Assembly: GCA_937146805.1 (NCBI GenBank)
Contig: CAKZRR010000024.1
Coordinates: 1 to 43,193, forward strand
DNA length: 43,193 nucleotides
From: an uncultured Owenweeksia sp.
GTDB taxonomy: Bacteria > Bacteroidota > Bacteroidia > Flavobacteriales > Schleiferiaceae
Direction: 5' to 3'
The position numbers and the translations under genes are program-made. How positions within the stretch are numbered: the stretch's first letter is position 1; every line of letters begins with the position of its first letter. A model generated the notes under the pieces. That model did not search any database, was not told the DNA's origin, and saw only the letters and a list, made by a program, of their open reading frames with translations. This document shows positions 1 to 8,177 of this stretch, in pieces.

Positions 1-1
1 G

Positions 2-74
2 TGGTGCCTCCAGGAATCGAACCAGGGACACATGGATTTTCAGTCCATTGCTCTACCAACTGAGCTAAGGCACC
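2..74 (-). tRNA. tRNA-Phe (GAA)
   Basis: Read on the minus strand, the segment folds as a full cloverleaf. The acceptor stem GGTGCCT pairs with AGGCACC, the D arm is GCTC/GAGC, the anticodon stem is ATGGA/TCCAT with loop CTGAAAA (anticodon GAA), and the T arm is CCTGG-TTCGATT-CCTGG. The discriminator is A, followed by C at the window edge, so whether CCA is encoded cannot be seen fully. It delivers phenylalanine in translation. It points away from coaX. Confidence 0.97.
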
Positions 75-142
75 AGCGCTGATAAGCGGGTGCAAATTTA
101 AAAAGAAATTGAATCAAACAAAGTTTTTTTAAGCTTCCGTAG

Positions 143-150
143 TACATTTG
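143..150 (+). promoter_or_regulatory. Possible -7 element upstream of coaX
   Basis: TACATTTG matches the Bacteroidetes -7 consensus TAnnTTTG and lies 21 bases before the coaX start. No TTG element is seen at the expected 17-23 base distance (the nearest is about 31 bases upstream), so this is a half-match only. Confidence 0.35.
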
Positions 151-171
151 TAGCCATCTTATTGAAATACA

Positions 172-900
172 GTGAATCTAATTATTGATCAAGGCAATAC
201 CAAAGTGAAATTGGCCGTTTTTGAAGGCCAATTATGCACAGAATTGCAAAGTTTTGAAGCGCATCAGTTGGCTCAAATGGAACAATTTATCCAAAAGTAT
301 CCTGTTGAGCAGGGTATATATGCCTCGGTGGTAAACCAAAACCTTAAAGAGCAATTGCAGGCGGTTTGCCCTTTTACTATTAAAACCTTTCCCCATTTTG
401 CCCGGCTGCCATTTAGTATTGAATACCAAACTCCCAAAACTTTGGGCATTGATAGAGTAGCATTAGTAGCCGCAGCCTATTATGATTATCCCAAAACCAA
501 TTGCTTGGTAATTGATGCAGGCACTTGTATTACCTACGATTTTATCACCGCCAAGGGTGTGTATATGGGAGGCGCTATTTCTCCGGGTTTAAATATGCGC
601 TATCAATCTTTACATCAAGATACAGCCAACCTTCCGTTGGTAACGAGTCAAACAAGTGAAACTTGGCCGGGTACCAGTACGCAAAGCTCTATTGAGGTAG
701 GTGTGGTACAAGGAATATTAAATGAGGTGGCAGGTACAATACAGCAGTACGAAAATCGTTTTGCACCCGTACAAGTTTTAATTACTGGAGGAAACCTTTT
801 GGTATTGGATAGCTTGGTAAAAAATAACATCTTTGCAGCCCCAAATTTATTGCTCAAAGGCCTAAATAACATCTTACAACATTATGCAGCAATGCCTTAA
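172..900 (+). CDS. coaX: Type III pantothenate kinase
   Basis: Phosphorylates pantothenate in the first committed step of coenzyme A synthesis, in the cytoplasm. The 242-residue protein has the family signature at the N-terminus (LIIDQGNTKVK, the ATP phosphate-binding Asp-Gly-Asn-Thr motif), the GIDR substrate motif followed by VALVAAA, the second Asp motif VIDAGTCITYD, and GGAISPGLNMR. Length fits the family (about 240-260). The start is a GTG; no ATG lies close upstream in frame. It overlaps the next gene by 17 bases and is probably the first gene of a long rightward envelope operon. Confidence 0.95.
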   Translation: MNLIIDQGNTKVKLAVFEGQLCTELQSFEAHQLAQMEQFIQKYPVEQGIYASVVNQNLKEQLQAVCPFTIKTFPHFARLPFSIEYQTPKTLGIDRVALVAAAYYDYPKTNCLVIDAGTCITYDFITAKGVYMGGAISPGLNMRYQSLHQDTANLPLVTSQTSETWPGTSTQSSIEVGVVQGILNEVAGTIQQYENRFAPVQVLITGGNLLVLDSLVKNNIFAAPNLLLKGLNNILQHYAAMP

Positions 901-2203
901 GGTAGTTTTAATACTTCCTTTTTTTCTCTTCACTTTTTTGTTGTCTGGTCAACAAGGTTCGGTTTCCCCCTATTCGCGGTTCGGTATAGGCGATTTTCAA
1001 TCTCAGCATCATGCCCGTTTGCAAGGTATGGGAGGCGCCAGTTTGGCCGTGATTGATTCACTTAATATTAATTTAGATAACCCAGCTAGCTTAACAGGCA
1101 TTGGTTATACCACTTTTGAGTTAGGCTTTCACTTTGGAAACTACAGACAACAACAAGAAAATCCATCTATCGATTTTACCAACTCATTAAGCGGGTTACA
1201 GTATTTAAGTGTTGGTATTTCGCCCAAAAAATGGTGGGGAACCGGTTTTAGCTTTCGTCCTTATACTTTTAAAGGTTATGATATTTCAACCACACGGTCG
1301 GGGCCAGATAGCATTACCGTGCTAGACAATTACCAAGGTAAAGGAGGCTTAAGTCAGATAACGTGGTCCAACGGATTTCAGGTAGCCGAGGGTTTATCTA
1401 TTGGGGCTAATGCTTCCTATCTTTTTGGAACGGTAGAGGAGGAGAATTTCTTAGATTTTTCGAGTGGCTTATACAACACATTTATAGAAGAGGCCGTAAA
1501 TTATAAAGGCTTTAAGTTTGATTTTGGAGCTCAGTATCGGCACCAATTAGAAAATAATTTGATGTTATCTGCCGGACTTACTTTTAGTAACGCCTCTAGT
1601 TTAGATGCCACTTTAAACCAACGATTGTACTCCATTACTTCCTCTGGAACCATTATAGATACATTAAACAGCACAGAAGATATTTTGAGTGAAGCCACCT
1701 TACCCACCGAGTTTGGTATTGGTCTGCACTTAGCTAAAAGATCTACTACAGAAAAGCACTTGAACGCCTGGGGCTTTGGTTTAGATTATCATAACTACCA
1801 AGGATCTAAGTACAAAAGTTACCGAGGCACTAATGATTTAACCGATGCTTTCAGAATAGAGGTTGGAGGTTTTGTAACCCCTATTTTACTTAAGGAGGGT
1901 AGTGGAGTTAAAAAGGGATATGTACGTAAAGTGGAATACCGTATTGGTGGTTACTTTGAAAACACGCCCTTGGTGGTAGGAGGAGAACAGCTAAAAGATT
2001 ATGGTATAACTTTTGGATTAGGATTACCAGTCTCTAAGGGTAAAAAAATGCCCGGAGAAGTACGATACAGTCAAATTAATTTGGCTCTGAGCCTAGGTCA
2101 ACGTGGCACTTTGGATAAAGGATTAATACAAGAATCGTATTTAAAGTTTCATTTGGGTTTAACCCTGAATGACAAGTGGTTTAAAAAGTATAAATATTAT
2201 TAA
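884..2203 (+). CDS. Outer-membrane beta-barrel protein of unknown function
   Basis: A 439-residue protein with an N-terminal signal peptide (hydrophobic stretch to about residue 22, ending near SGQQ) and the motif SPYSRFGIGD directly after it. The rest is rich in alternating aromatic and glycine-containing strands, as expected of an outer-membrane barrel of the broad FadL/PorV-like type. The ATG lies inside the last codons of coaX, suggesting translational coupling. Its position between coaX and a TPR/lptC pair recurs in Flavobacteriia (general knowledge). The substrate, if any, is unknown; transport or an assembly role are both possible. Confidence 0.75.
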   Translation: MQQCLKVVLILPFFLFTFLLSGQQGSVSPYSRFGIGDFQSQHHARLQGMGGASLAVIDSLNINLDNPASLTGIGYTTFELGFHFGNYRQQQENPSIDFTNSLSGLQYLSVGISPKKWWGTGFSFRPYTFKGYDISTTRSGPDSITVLDNYQGKGGLSQITWSNGFQVAEGLSIGANASYLFGTVEEENFLDFSSGLYNTFIEEAVNYKGFKFDFGAQYRHQLENNLMLSAGLTFSNASSLDATLNQRLYSITSSGTIIDTLNSTEDILSEATLPTEFGIGLHLAKRSTTEKHLNAWGFGLDYHNYQGSKYKSYRGTNDLTDAFRIEVGGFVTPILLKEGSGVKKGYVRKVEYRIGGYFENTPLVVGGEQLKDYGITFGLGLPVSKGKKMPGEVRYSQINLALSLGQRGTLDKGLIQESYLKFHLGLTLNDKWFKKYKYY

Positions 2204-2219
2204 TTAATTGATTTTTAGA

Positions 2220-3623
2220 ATGAAGCGTTTACTTTGGATGTTTATTGCAACTGTTGCCTTTACATCAGTAACCAATGCCCAATCAAAATGGGGAGAAGAT
2301 AGTGTTAAGTGTAAAGAGAATCTATTAATTTACTACGAGCTGGCTAAAGCCAAAAGCTACGATGAAGCCTATGAGCCATGGAGGTATTGCTATGACTTTT
2401 GCCCTGGTTGCAGTAAAAACAATTTTATATACGGAACTCGTATTGTAAGCGCTAAAATCAAGGCTGCTCCTGAGGCCGAAAAGGATACCTACATAAAGTT
2501 ATTGATGGAGTTGTACGATAACCGTTTGGTGTACTTCCCGGGTAAAGAAGCATACGTGTATGAGCGTAAAGCTATGGATATGGCTAAGCATTGGCCAGAT
2601 AGCAATGAAACCTCTTTTAAGATTTTTGAAAAAGCCTTAGAGTTATCTAACAAGCACAGCGCAGCATTTTACAATGCCTACTTTATTGTATCGGCTCGTT
2701 TATTTAATAAAAAAGTGTTTGATATTGGAGATGTATTTAATGCCTACAACGTAGTACAAGAGGGGTTGGACTTTAACAATAACGAGTTAAATAAAAAGAT
2801 TAAGGTATTAAAAGAAAAGCAAGAAGGCGGAACTATTACCGATAAAGAAAGTAAGGAGCTGGCCAAAGCCGAAAAAGAATTGGAGCGCTTTGACAAGGTT
2901 TCGGCCAATAACGAAAAGATAGTAGGAAAGATTGCTACCTGCGATAAGTTGAAATTAATTTACAATCAAGAAACATTTGATGCCAATAAAGGAGATGTAG
3001 TATGGTTGCGTAGAGCGGCCACTATGTTGAGTAAGGAGCGCGAAGATGAGGAAGGTGAAACGGTAGATTGCACAGATAACCCTATTTTCTTTAGCATTGC
3101 CGAGGCTTTACATGCAGTGAATCCTTCTCCGGTATCGGCTAGAGCTGTGGGCACTGAGGCTAAAAAGAATAAAAACTACAGCGATGCTATTAAGTATTTC
3201 ACAGAAGCCGCACAAGGGGAAATAGATCCTAAAAAACAGGCCACTGACTATTTAAATGTGGCGAGTTTTTACCAAAAACAAGGCCGTTTGGCAGATGCTA
3301 AAAATGCGGCTGTAAAGGCAGCTAACTTGCGTAAAAATTGGGGTAAGCCTTATTTAATTATTGCTTCGGTATATGCGCAAGCCGATGGTAAATGTGGTAC
3401 CAACGTATTTGAGAAAAAAGCCGTGTACTGGGCCGCTATTGATAAGTTGAATTACGCCAAAAGTATCGATGCATCGGTGGCTCGTACAGCCGATAGGTTG
3501 ATTGCAGCTTATAAAAAACAATTGCCAGACAAGTCTACTATTTTTCAGTTAGGTATTAAGGAAGGCGATAAACATACCATTGGCTGTTTTGTAAACGAAA
3601 CCATTACGGTAAGCTACAAATAA
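2220..3623 (+). CDS. Periplasmic TPR-like protein
   Basis: A 467-residue protein with a clear signal peptide (MKRLLWMFIATVAF, cleavage near TNAQS). The ATG at 2220 is preferred over an in-frame TTG at 2208 because it places the charged n-region of the signal correctly. The body is helical, with TPR-like pairs around residues 120-160 and 310-375 (for example YSDAIKYFTEA and ADAKNAAVKAANL), and a lysine/glutamate-rich coiled segment near residues 190-235. The stop overlaps the lptC start (TAATG). Such proteins usually serve as scaffolds in envelope complexes; no partner can be named from sequence, though co-location with lptC suggests an envelope role. Confidence 0.75.
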   Translation: MKRLLWMFIATVAFTSVTNAQSKWGEDSVKCKENLLIYYELAKAKSYDEAYEPWRYCYDFCPGCSKNNFIYGTRIVSAKIKAAPEAEKDTYIKLLMELYDNRLVYFPGKEAYVYERKAMDMAKHWPDSNETSFKIFEKALELSNKHSAAFYNAYFIVSARLFNKKVFDIGDVFNAYNVVQEGLDFNNNELNKKIKVLKEKQEGGTITDKESKELAKAEKELERFDKVSANNEKIVGKIATCDKLKLIYNQETFDANKGDVVWLRRAATMLSKEREDEEGETVDCTDNPIFFSIAEALHAVNPSPVSARAVGTEAKKNKNYSDAIKYFTEAAQGEIDPKKQATDYLNVASFYQKQGRLADAKNAAVKAANLRKNWGKPYLIIASVYAQADGKCGTNVFEKKAVYWAAIDKLNYAKSIDASVARTADRLIAAYKKQLPDKSTIFQLGIKEGDKHTIGCFVNETITVSYK

Positions 3624-4189
3624 TGCTAGGCACTAAATATTTTAAAAAAAGCATTGCACCTTTGGGGGCAATGCTTTTTTTAGTTTCGTGTAGCAACAAC
3701 CCAAAGGAGGTAATGGCTATTACGCAAACGGACAATTTACCGATGGATGTTCAAATTAATTTAGTGCTGAGTTATTCGGATAGTAGCTTAACACGTTTAC
3801 AGCTTAAAGCGCCTGTGGCCGAGAGTTATCCGCAGGTTGATGAACCTAAGCGCGAGTTTCCAAAGGGTATTGATGTTACCTTTTTTGATAATTTTGGAAG
3901 AGAGAGCACCCGATTAAAAGCCAATCATGCCACACAATATGTAACGCAAAATAGGTGGCATGCACGTGGCAATGTGGTTGTGGTAAACGATAAAGGGGAA
4001 CAATTAAATACCGAAGAGCTTTACTGGGATCAGCGCAACGAAAAAATATACTCAGATAAAAAAGTAAAAATAACAACGGATAACGAAGTGATATTTGGAG
4101 AGGGCTTTGAAGCAGATCAAACCTTTAACAATTACACCATTAAAAAAGTAACCGGACAAATTACATTGCAAGATGAAGAAGATGCTTAA
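3623..4189 (+). CDS. lptC: LPS export protein LptC (lipoprotein form)
   Basis: The 188-residue protein begins with a lipoprotein signal peptide and lipobox (LVSCS, Cys at about residue 23). It continues into the LptC/OstA-like beta-jelly-roll pattern: DVTFFDNFGRES, NRWHARGNVVVVN, LNTEELYWD, KVKITTDN, and GEGFEADQTFNNYTIKKVTG. LptC bridges the inner-membrane LptBFG transporter to periplasmic LptA in lipopolysaccharide export. In Bacteroidetes it is commonly a lipoprotein rather than a transmembrane protein. It overlaps the TPR gene by one base and the following small gene by 17 bases, so the set is tightly coupled. Confidence 0.88.
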   Translation: MLGTKYFKKSIAPLGAMLFLVSCSNNPKEVMAITQTDNLPMDVQINLVLSYSDSSLTRLQLKAPVAESYPQVDEPKREFPKGIDVTFFDNFGRESTRLKANHATQYVTQNRWHARGNVVVVNDKGEQLNTEELYWDQRNEKIYSDKKVKITTDNEVIFGEGFEADQTFNNYTIKKVTGQITLQDEEDA

Positions 4190-4382
4190 AATAGTGGAAA
4201 TAGCCTGGTTGGTAGTATCAGCTATATCCGTAATAGAAATTATTAGATTGGCCTTTGAAAACAGATTTACACAAACCTTTTATCTTTTTGTAGGTTGCTT
4301 TTTTTTAGGGATTTTTATGTTTTATTTTAGACGTAAGCAGCGTATTAAGTACGAAGAACGTGCTAACCAACAAGAACAGTAG
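4173..4382 (+). CDS. Small two-helix membrane protein
   Basis: A 69-residue protein with two hydrophobic helices (about residues 9-25 and 35-51) and a basic, charged tail (RRKQRIKYEERANQQEQ). I do not recognise a named family. The start may be 4173 or the ATG at 4182; both lie inside the end of lptC. Its overlap with lptC, and only two bases before the CorC-type gene, argue that it is translated as part of this operon. Confidence 0.65.
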   Translation: MKKMLKIVEIAWLVVSAISVIEIIRLAFENRFTQTFYLFVGCFFLGIFMFYFRRKQRIKYEERANQQEQ

Positions 4383-4384
4383 GA

Positions 4385-5647
4385 TTGTTTCTATTCGCAA
4401 TTATTAGTGTTTCCATTCTTTTTTCAGCCTTTTTTTCGGGCTTGGAAATTGCCTTTATTTCGGCCAACCGTTTTCATATTGAAATTGAAAATAAAAAGGG
4501 CAAATTTGGCTTTCAAGTAATTAGTAAGTTGTTGCAAAAGCCATCGTGGTTTATTGCCGCTATGTTGGTGGGTAATAATATTGCATTGGTGGTTTACGGC
4601 ATTTTTATGCCAGATGTTTTAGACCCCTACCTTGCCACCATATTCAACAATGCGGGAGTTTTACTATTAGCGCAAACAGTGGCCTCTACTTTAGTTATAT
4701 TGGTTTTTGCTGAATTTTTACCCAAAGCTATTTTCAACACGCACTCTACTCGGCTTTTAGCCTTTTTTGGGCTGCCCAGTTTTTTATTTTTTTGGCTTTT
4801 TAAACCCATAGTGTGGTTAATGATGGGGATTAGTCAGCTGGCGCTCAAATACATTTTTAAAGCAGAAGCAAGGCAAACCAAACAGGTGTTTGATAAAGTA
4901 GATTTGGATAATTATGTGCGTGAGCGTACCGAAGCTTCATCACCTGAAGAGGAAGAAGAAAATGAGATTCAAATATTTAGAAATGCCTTAGAATTTACCG
5001 ATCAAAAGGCACGTGAATTTATGGTGCCGCGCACCGAAATAGTAGCCTTAGAGGTTACCGAAAATATAGAAATACTAAAGGAACGCTTCATTGAATCTAA
5101 GCTATCTAAAATTTTAATCTATAAAGAAAGTATAGATAATATTATTGGCTATACTCATAGTTTTGAGCTGTTTAAAAATCCTGAGAACATCCAATCTATG
5201 TTGCGCCCAATTAGCTTTATTTCGGAGAGCATGCCTGCCAACGAAACCTTAAACTCCATGAATAAGGAGAATAGGAGTATTGCTGTGGTGTTGGATGAGT
5301 TTGGTGGCACGGCCGGTTTGGTTACCATAGAAGACGTGGTGGAAGAACTGTTTGGCGAAATTGATGACGAGCACGATGTTGAGGATTTAATAGAGCGTGA
5401 ATTAGAGGCGGGGAGTTATCAATTTTCAGCAAGGCAAGAAATTGATTACCTCAATGAAAAATACAATTTGGATTTACCTGATTCGGAAAATTACAATACG
5501 CTAAGTGGTTTAATTTTGCATTATTTGGAGACGATTCCTGAAACTGGAGAGCGTTTTATGTTAGAAAACTTTCAGGTAAAAATTGACCAAGCTAGTACCA
5601 CCAAAATAGAGCTGGTTAGCCTCAAACAAATAGAGCGCGAGGACTAA
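4385..5647 (+). CDS. CorC/HlyC family (CNNM-type) membrane protein
   Basis: A 420-residue protein with an N-terminal DUF21/CNNM membrane domain (first helix with FFSGLEIAFISAN, further helices to about residue 155), a pair of CBS domains (about 205-325, including FMVPRTEIVALEV and DEFGGTAGLVTIEDVVEE), and a C-terminal CorC_HlyC domain. The family is linked to magnesium or cation efflux. The start is TTG: in frame, an upstream TAA at 4364 excludes a longer form and no ATG is available. The related gliding protein GldE has the same architecture, but the usual gldD/ssb neighbours are absent here, so a general CorC-type assignment is safer. Confidence 0.85.
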   Translation: MFLFAIISVSILFSAFFSGLEIAFISANRFHIEIENKKGKFGFQVISKLLQKPSWFIAAMLVGNNIALVVYGIFMPDVLDPYLATIFNNAGVLLLAQTVASTLVILVFAEFLPKAIFNTHSTRLLAFFGLPSFLFFWLFKPIVWLMMGISQLALKYIFKAEARQTKQVFDKVDLDNYVRERTEASSPEEEEENEIQIFRNALEFTDQKAREFMVPRTEIVALEVTENIEILKERFIESKLSKILIYKESIDNIIGYTHSFELFKNPENIQSMLRPISFISESMPANETLNSMNKENRSIAVVLDEFGGTAGLVTIEDVVEELFGEIDDEHDVEDLIERELEAGSYQFSARQEIDYLNEKYNLDLPDSENYNTLSGLILHYLETIPETGERFMLENFQVKIDQASTTKIELVSLKQIERED

Positions 5648-5808
5648 GGCCCGCTTGGTATATTTTTTTAATCGGGTGCAGGCCAATGCTAGCCGTATAA
5701 CTGCGGATTATTAGCCATTCAATTTCTCCGTTAATCCAACCAATAAGCACTTTCAATAATTTAGCTATAAAGGCCTCACTTTGCATGCTGTTATTGAGGA
5801 TACAATTG

Positions 5809-5816
5809 TATATTCG
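5809..5816 (+). promoter_or_regulatory. Possible promoter -7 element for the foldase gene
   Basis: TATATTCG differs at one base from the TAnnTTTG consensus and lies 25 bases before the ATG at 5842. The same octamer recurs 32 bases before the T9SS protein gene at 18872. No TTG element sits at the expected spacing. The 194-base gap after the CorC gene otherwise shows no gene I can support. Confidence 0.25.
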
Positions 5817-5841
5817 CATCCTTAAATTTTAATTCAAAAAA

Positions 5842-8031
5842 ATGGCAACTTTAGAGCGCATACGTAAACGCAGCGGACTGTTGATCGTAATTATTGGTTT
5901 TGCAATGTTGGCTTTCATCTTAACGGATTTGTTAGGATCAGGAAATTCACTTCTTAGAGCAGACGCCAATGTTATTGGAAAAGTAAATGGTTACACCGTT
6001 GAGTCTATGGAGTTTTCAACTCGAATGACGGACTTGGAAACGCGTATCAAAACACAAAACCCGCAACAAGCACAATTTTTAACCTCTAAGCAATTGGCAG
6101 ATGGTGCTTGGAACGAGGTGATTCGTGAGCACTTATTAGGCGATTTATACGAGGAAATGGGTATTGCTATTAGCACCCGCGAATTGTACGAAAGAATGAT
6201 GGCCAACCCAAGTGTGCAGAGTGCGCCTATTTTTAAAGATCAAGTTACTGGGCAGTTTAGCGAAGCTTTATTTGGTCAATATATTAGCGACTTAGAGGCC
6301 AATCGTGCCAACGATGAAAATGGAGCCAATGCTTATTCGCAATGGGTATCTTTTGAAAAAGGTGAAAAAACCAGCGGTCTTCAACAAAAAATGAATACTT
6401 CTATTAGCAAAGGATTGTACTTGCCGATAGCCTATACCAAAATGTTACACTCTGTTGAATTTTCGGCTGCCAGCGCGCGCTTTGTAGCTTTGGAGTACAG
6501 CACGGTTGATGACAGTGAGATTAGTGTTGCCGATAGCGATTTACAGAGTTATTACAATGCACATAAAGAGGAATACAAGTCTGAGGAATCGGCCAGCATT
6601 CAATACGTTACTTTTCCTATTGCTGCTTCTGCTGAAGATAAAGAAGCTGTAAAGGCTGACTTAACCGAGATGATTGGTGATACGGCCAATTTGTTAATTG
6701 TGGATGGTGATACGTTGGAAACTTTTGCCTCAACTAAAGATGATTCTTCTTTTGCCTTAAATAGATCAGAGAATTTTATTGCTCCCGAATTTTTTAAAGG
6801 CAATGCTTTACCGCAAGGTTTAGATAGTACAGTTTTAGATGTTGAGGTAGGTACTGTTGTAGGTCCTTACGAGAGCGCCAATACGTACCGTATTAGTAAG
6901 GTGGTTGAAAAAGCCAATCTTCCTGATTCAGCTAGAGCACGCCATATTTTGATTTCTTTTACGGGTTTGCAAAATGGAAACCCTGAGCGTACAGGTCCTG
7001 AAGCAAAAGCTTTGGCGGATAGCCTACTAGCCTTGGTTAAAGAGGACACTTCTTTGTTTAACAACTTAGCCATTACTCTATCAGATGATAAAGGCTCTGG
7101 AGCTAAAGGAGGTGATTTAGGTTGGTTTGATGAAAAAGCAATGGTAAAACCCTTTGCTAATTATGTGTTTCAAAATGATGTAGGAGATATGGGATTGGCT
7201 TTATCTCAATTCGGTTTTCACATTATTGATATTAGAGGCCAAAAAGGAGCTACTCCTGCGGTAAAGTTAATTTCGATAGACCAAGTGGTAAACCCAAGCA
7301 ATACTACTTTGGATAATATTTACAACCTGGCCAGTACTTTTGCTAACGCAGTAGAAGAAGGTGGTGCTAATTTTTCGGCTAAAGCCGAAGAAATGGGTTA
7401 CGCCCCTAAAGTAGTTACTGATTTAAAGCCATTTGATGAAAACGTGGTAGGTTTAGGTAACAACCGCGATGTAGTTAAATGGGCCAATGCGGTAGGAAGG
7501 AATGAAGATGTTTCGGTAGGTGATATTCAATTGTTTGATATGCCTACTAACTATGCGGTAGTACTGGTAACCGAGCGCACAGGAGAAGGTTATAAGAGTT
7601 TAGAAGCGGTTAAAGAGCTTATTACACCTAAGGTGATGAATGAGTTAAAAGCAAAGAAATTAATAGCTAAGATGAACGAGAGCAAAGGAAGCGCCACCAA
7701 TATGGAAGAGTGGGGTACGTCCTTAGGAGCCAACGTAGTAAATCAAACGCTAAGTTTAAAAAGCACTAACATGCAGGGTTACGGCAACGAGCCTAAGGTT
7801 GTAGGTGTTTTAATGGGTATGGAGCCGAATACTATGTCGGAGCCAATTGCTGGAGAAAGAGCCGTTTATGCCTTAGAGGTATTAAGTCTTACTGAAGCAG
7901 CGTCTTTACCTAATATTGAAAAGACAAATAATGATGATGCCGTACAGCTTAGAAGCCGAGTGGCAGGAGAAGCTTTTGTATCGCTAAAAGAAGCCGCTAA
8001 AATTGATGACCGTAGAGCTAAGTTTTACTAA
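5842..8031 (+). CDS. PpiD/SurA-type periplasmic peptidyl-prolyl isomerase
   Basis: A 729-residue foldase. The N-terminus is a short cytoplasmic tail followed by one membrane anchor (residues about 12-32, LIVIIGFAMLAFILTDLLG), then a SurA-N-like chaperone region. A parvulin-type rotamase domain follows at about residues 355-470, seen as RARHILISF, GGDLGWFDEKAMVKPF and LSQFGFHIIDI. The C-terminal half continues as SurA/PpiD-like helical sequence. It probably helps outer-membrane and secreted proteins fold after Sec export. It closes the rightward envelope cluster before a strong terminator, and a gap of 194 bases suggests its own promoter. Confidence 0.88.
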   Translation: MATLERIRKRSGLLIVIIGFAMLAFILTDLLGSGNSLLRADANVIGKVNGYTVESMEFSTRMTDLETRIKTQNPQQAQFLTSKQLADGAWNEVIREHLLGDLYEEMGIAISTRELYERMMANPSVQSAPIFKDQVTGQFSEALFGQYISDLEANRANDENGANAYSQWVSFEKGEKTSGLQQKMNTSISKGLYLPIAYTKMLHSVEFSAASARFVALEYSTVDDSEISVADSDLQSYYNAHKEEYKSEESASIQYVTFPIAASAEDKEAVKADLTEMIGDTANLLIVDGDTLETFASTKDDSSFALNRSENFIAPEFFKGNALPQGLDSTVLDVEVGTVVGPYESANTYRISKVVEKANLPDSARARHILISFTGLQNGNPERTGPEAKALADSLLALVKEDTSLFNNLAITLSDDKGSGAKGGDLGWFDEKAMVKPFANYVFQNDVGDMGLALSQFGFHIIDIRGQKGATPAVKLISIDQVVNPSNTTLDNIYNLASTFANAVEEGGANFSAKAEEMGYAPKVVTDLKPFDENVVGLGNNRDVVKWANAVGRNEDVSVGDIQLFDMPTNYAVVLVTERTGEGYKSLEAVKELITPKVMNELKAKKLIAKMNESKGSATNMEEWGTSLGANVVNQTLSLKSTNMQGYGNEPKVVGVLMGMEPNTMSEPIAGERAVYALEVLSLTEAASLPNIEKTNNDDAVQLRSRVAGEAFVSLKEAAKIDDRRAKFY

Positions 8032-8056
8032 TGGTTACTATTTTATAGAGTATTTA

Positions 8057-8081
8057 AAATCCCGCCTTGGCGGGATTTTTT
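8057..8081 (+). terminator. Rho-independent terminator after the foldase gene
   Basis: An inverted repeat AAATCCCG/CGGGATTT with a short loop is followed by a T run. It ends 50 bases after the stop at 8031 and closes the coaX-to-PpiD transcription unit. It could also act on leftward transcripts because A residues flank its left side. Confidence 0.85.
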
Positions 8082-8177
8082 AGTTTTAAAGTCATATGAT
8101 AGAGAGAGGTGCATTGCAGTTATTAGTTTCAAATGCTGTTTAGAGAGGGAATAATAGGGTTAAGATTTTACAATTGA

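Noticed and set aside
5622-5819. A 65-residue leftward frame between the CorC-type gene and the foldase
   Set aside because: It covers the end of the CorC gene and the foldase promoter region, has no family pattern, and would point against the operon.
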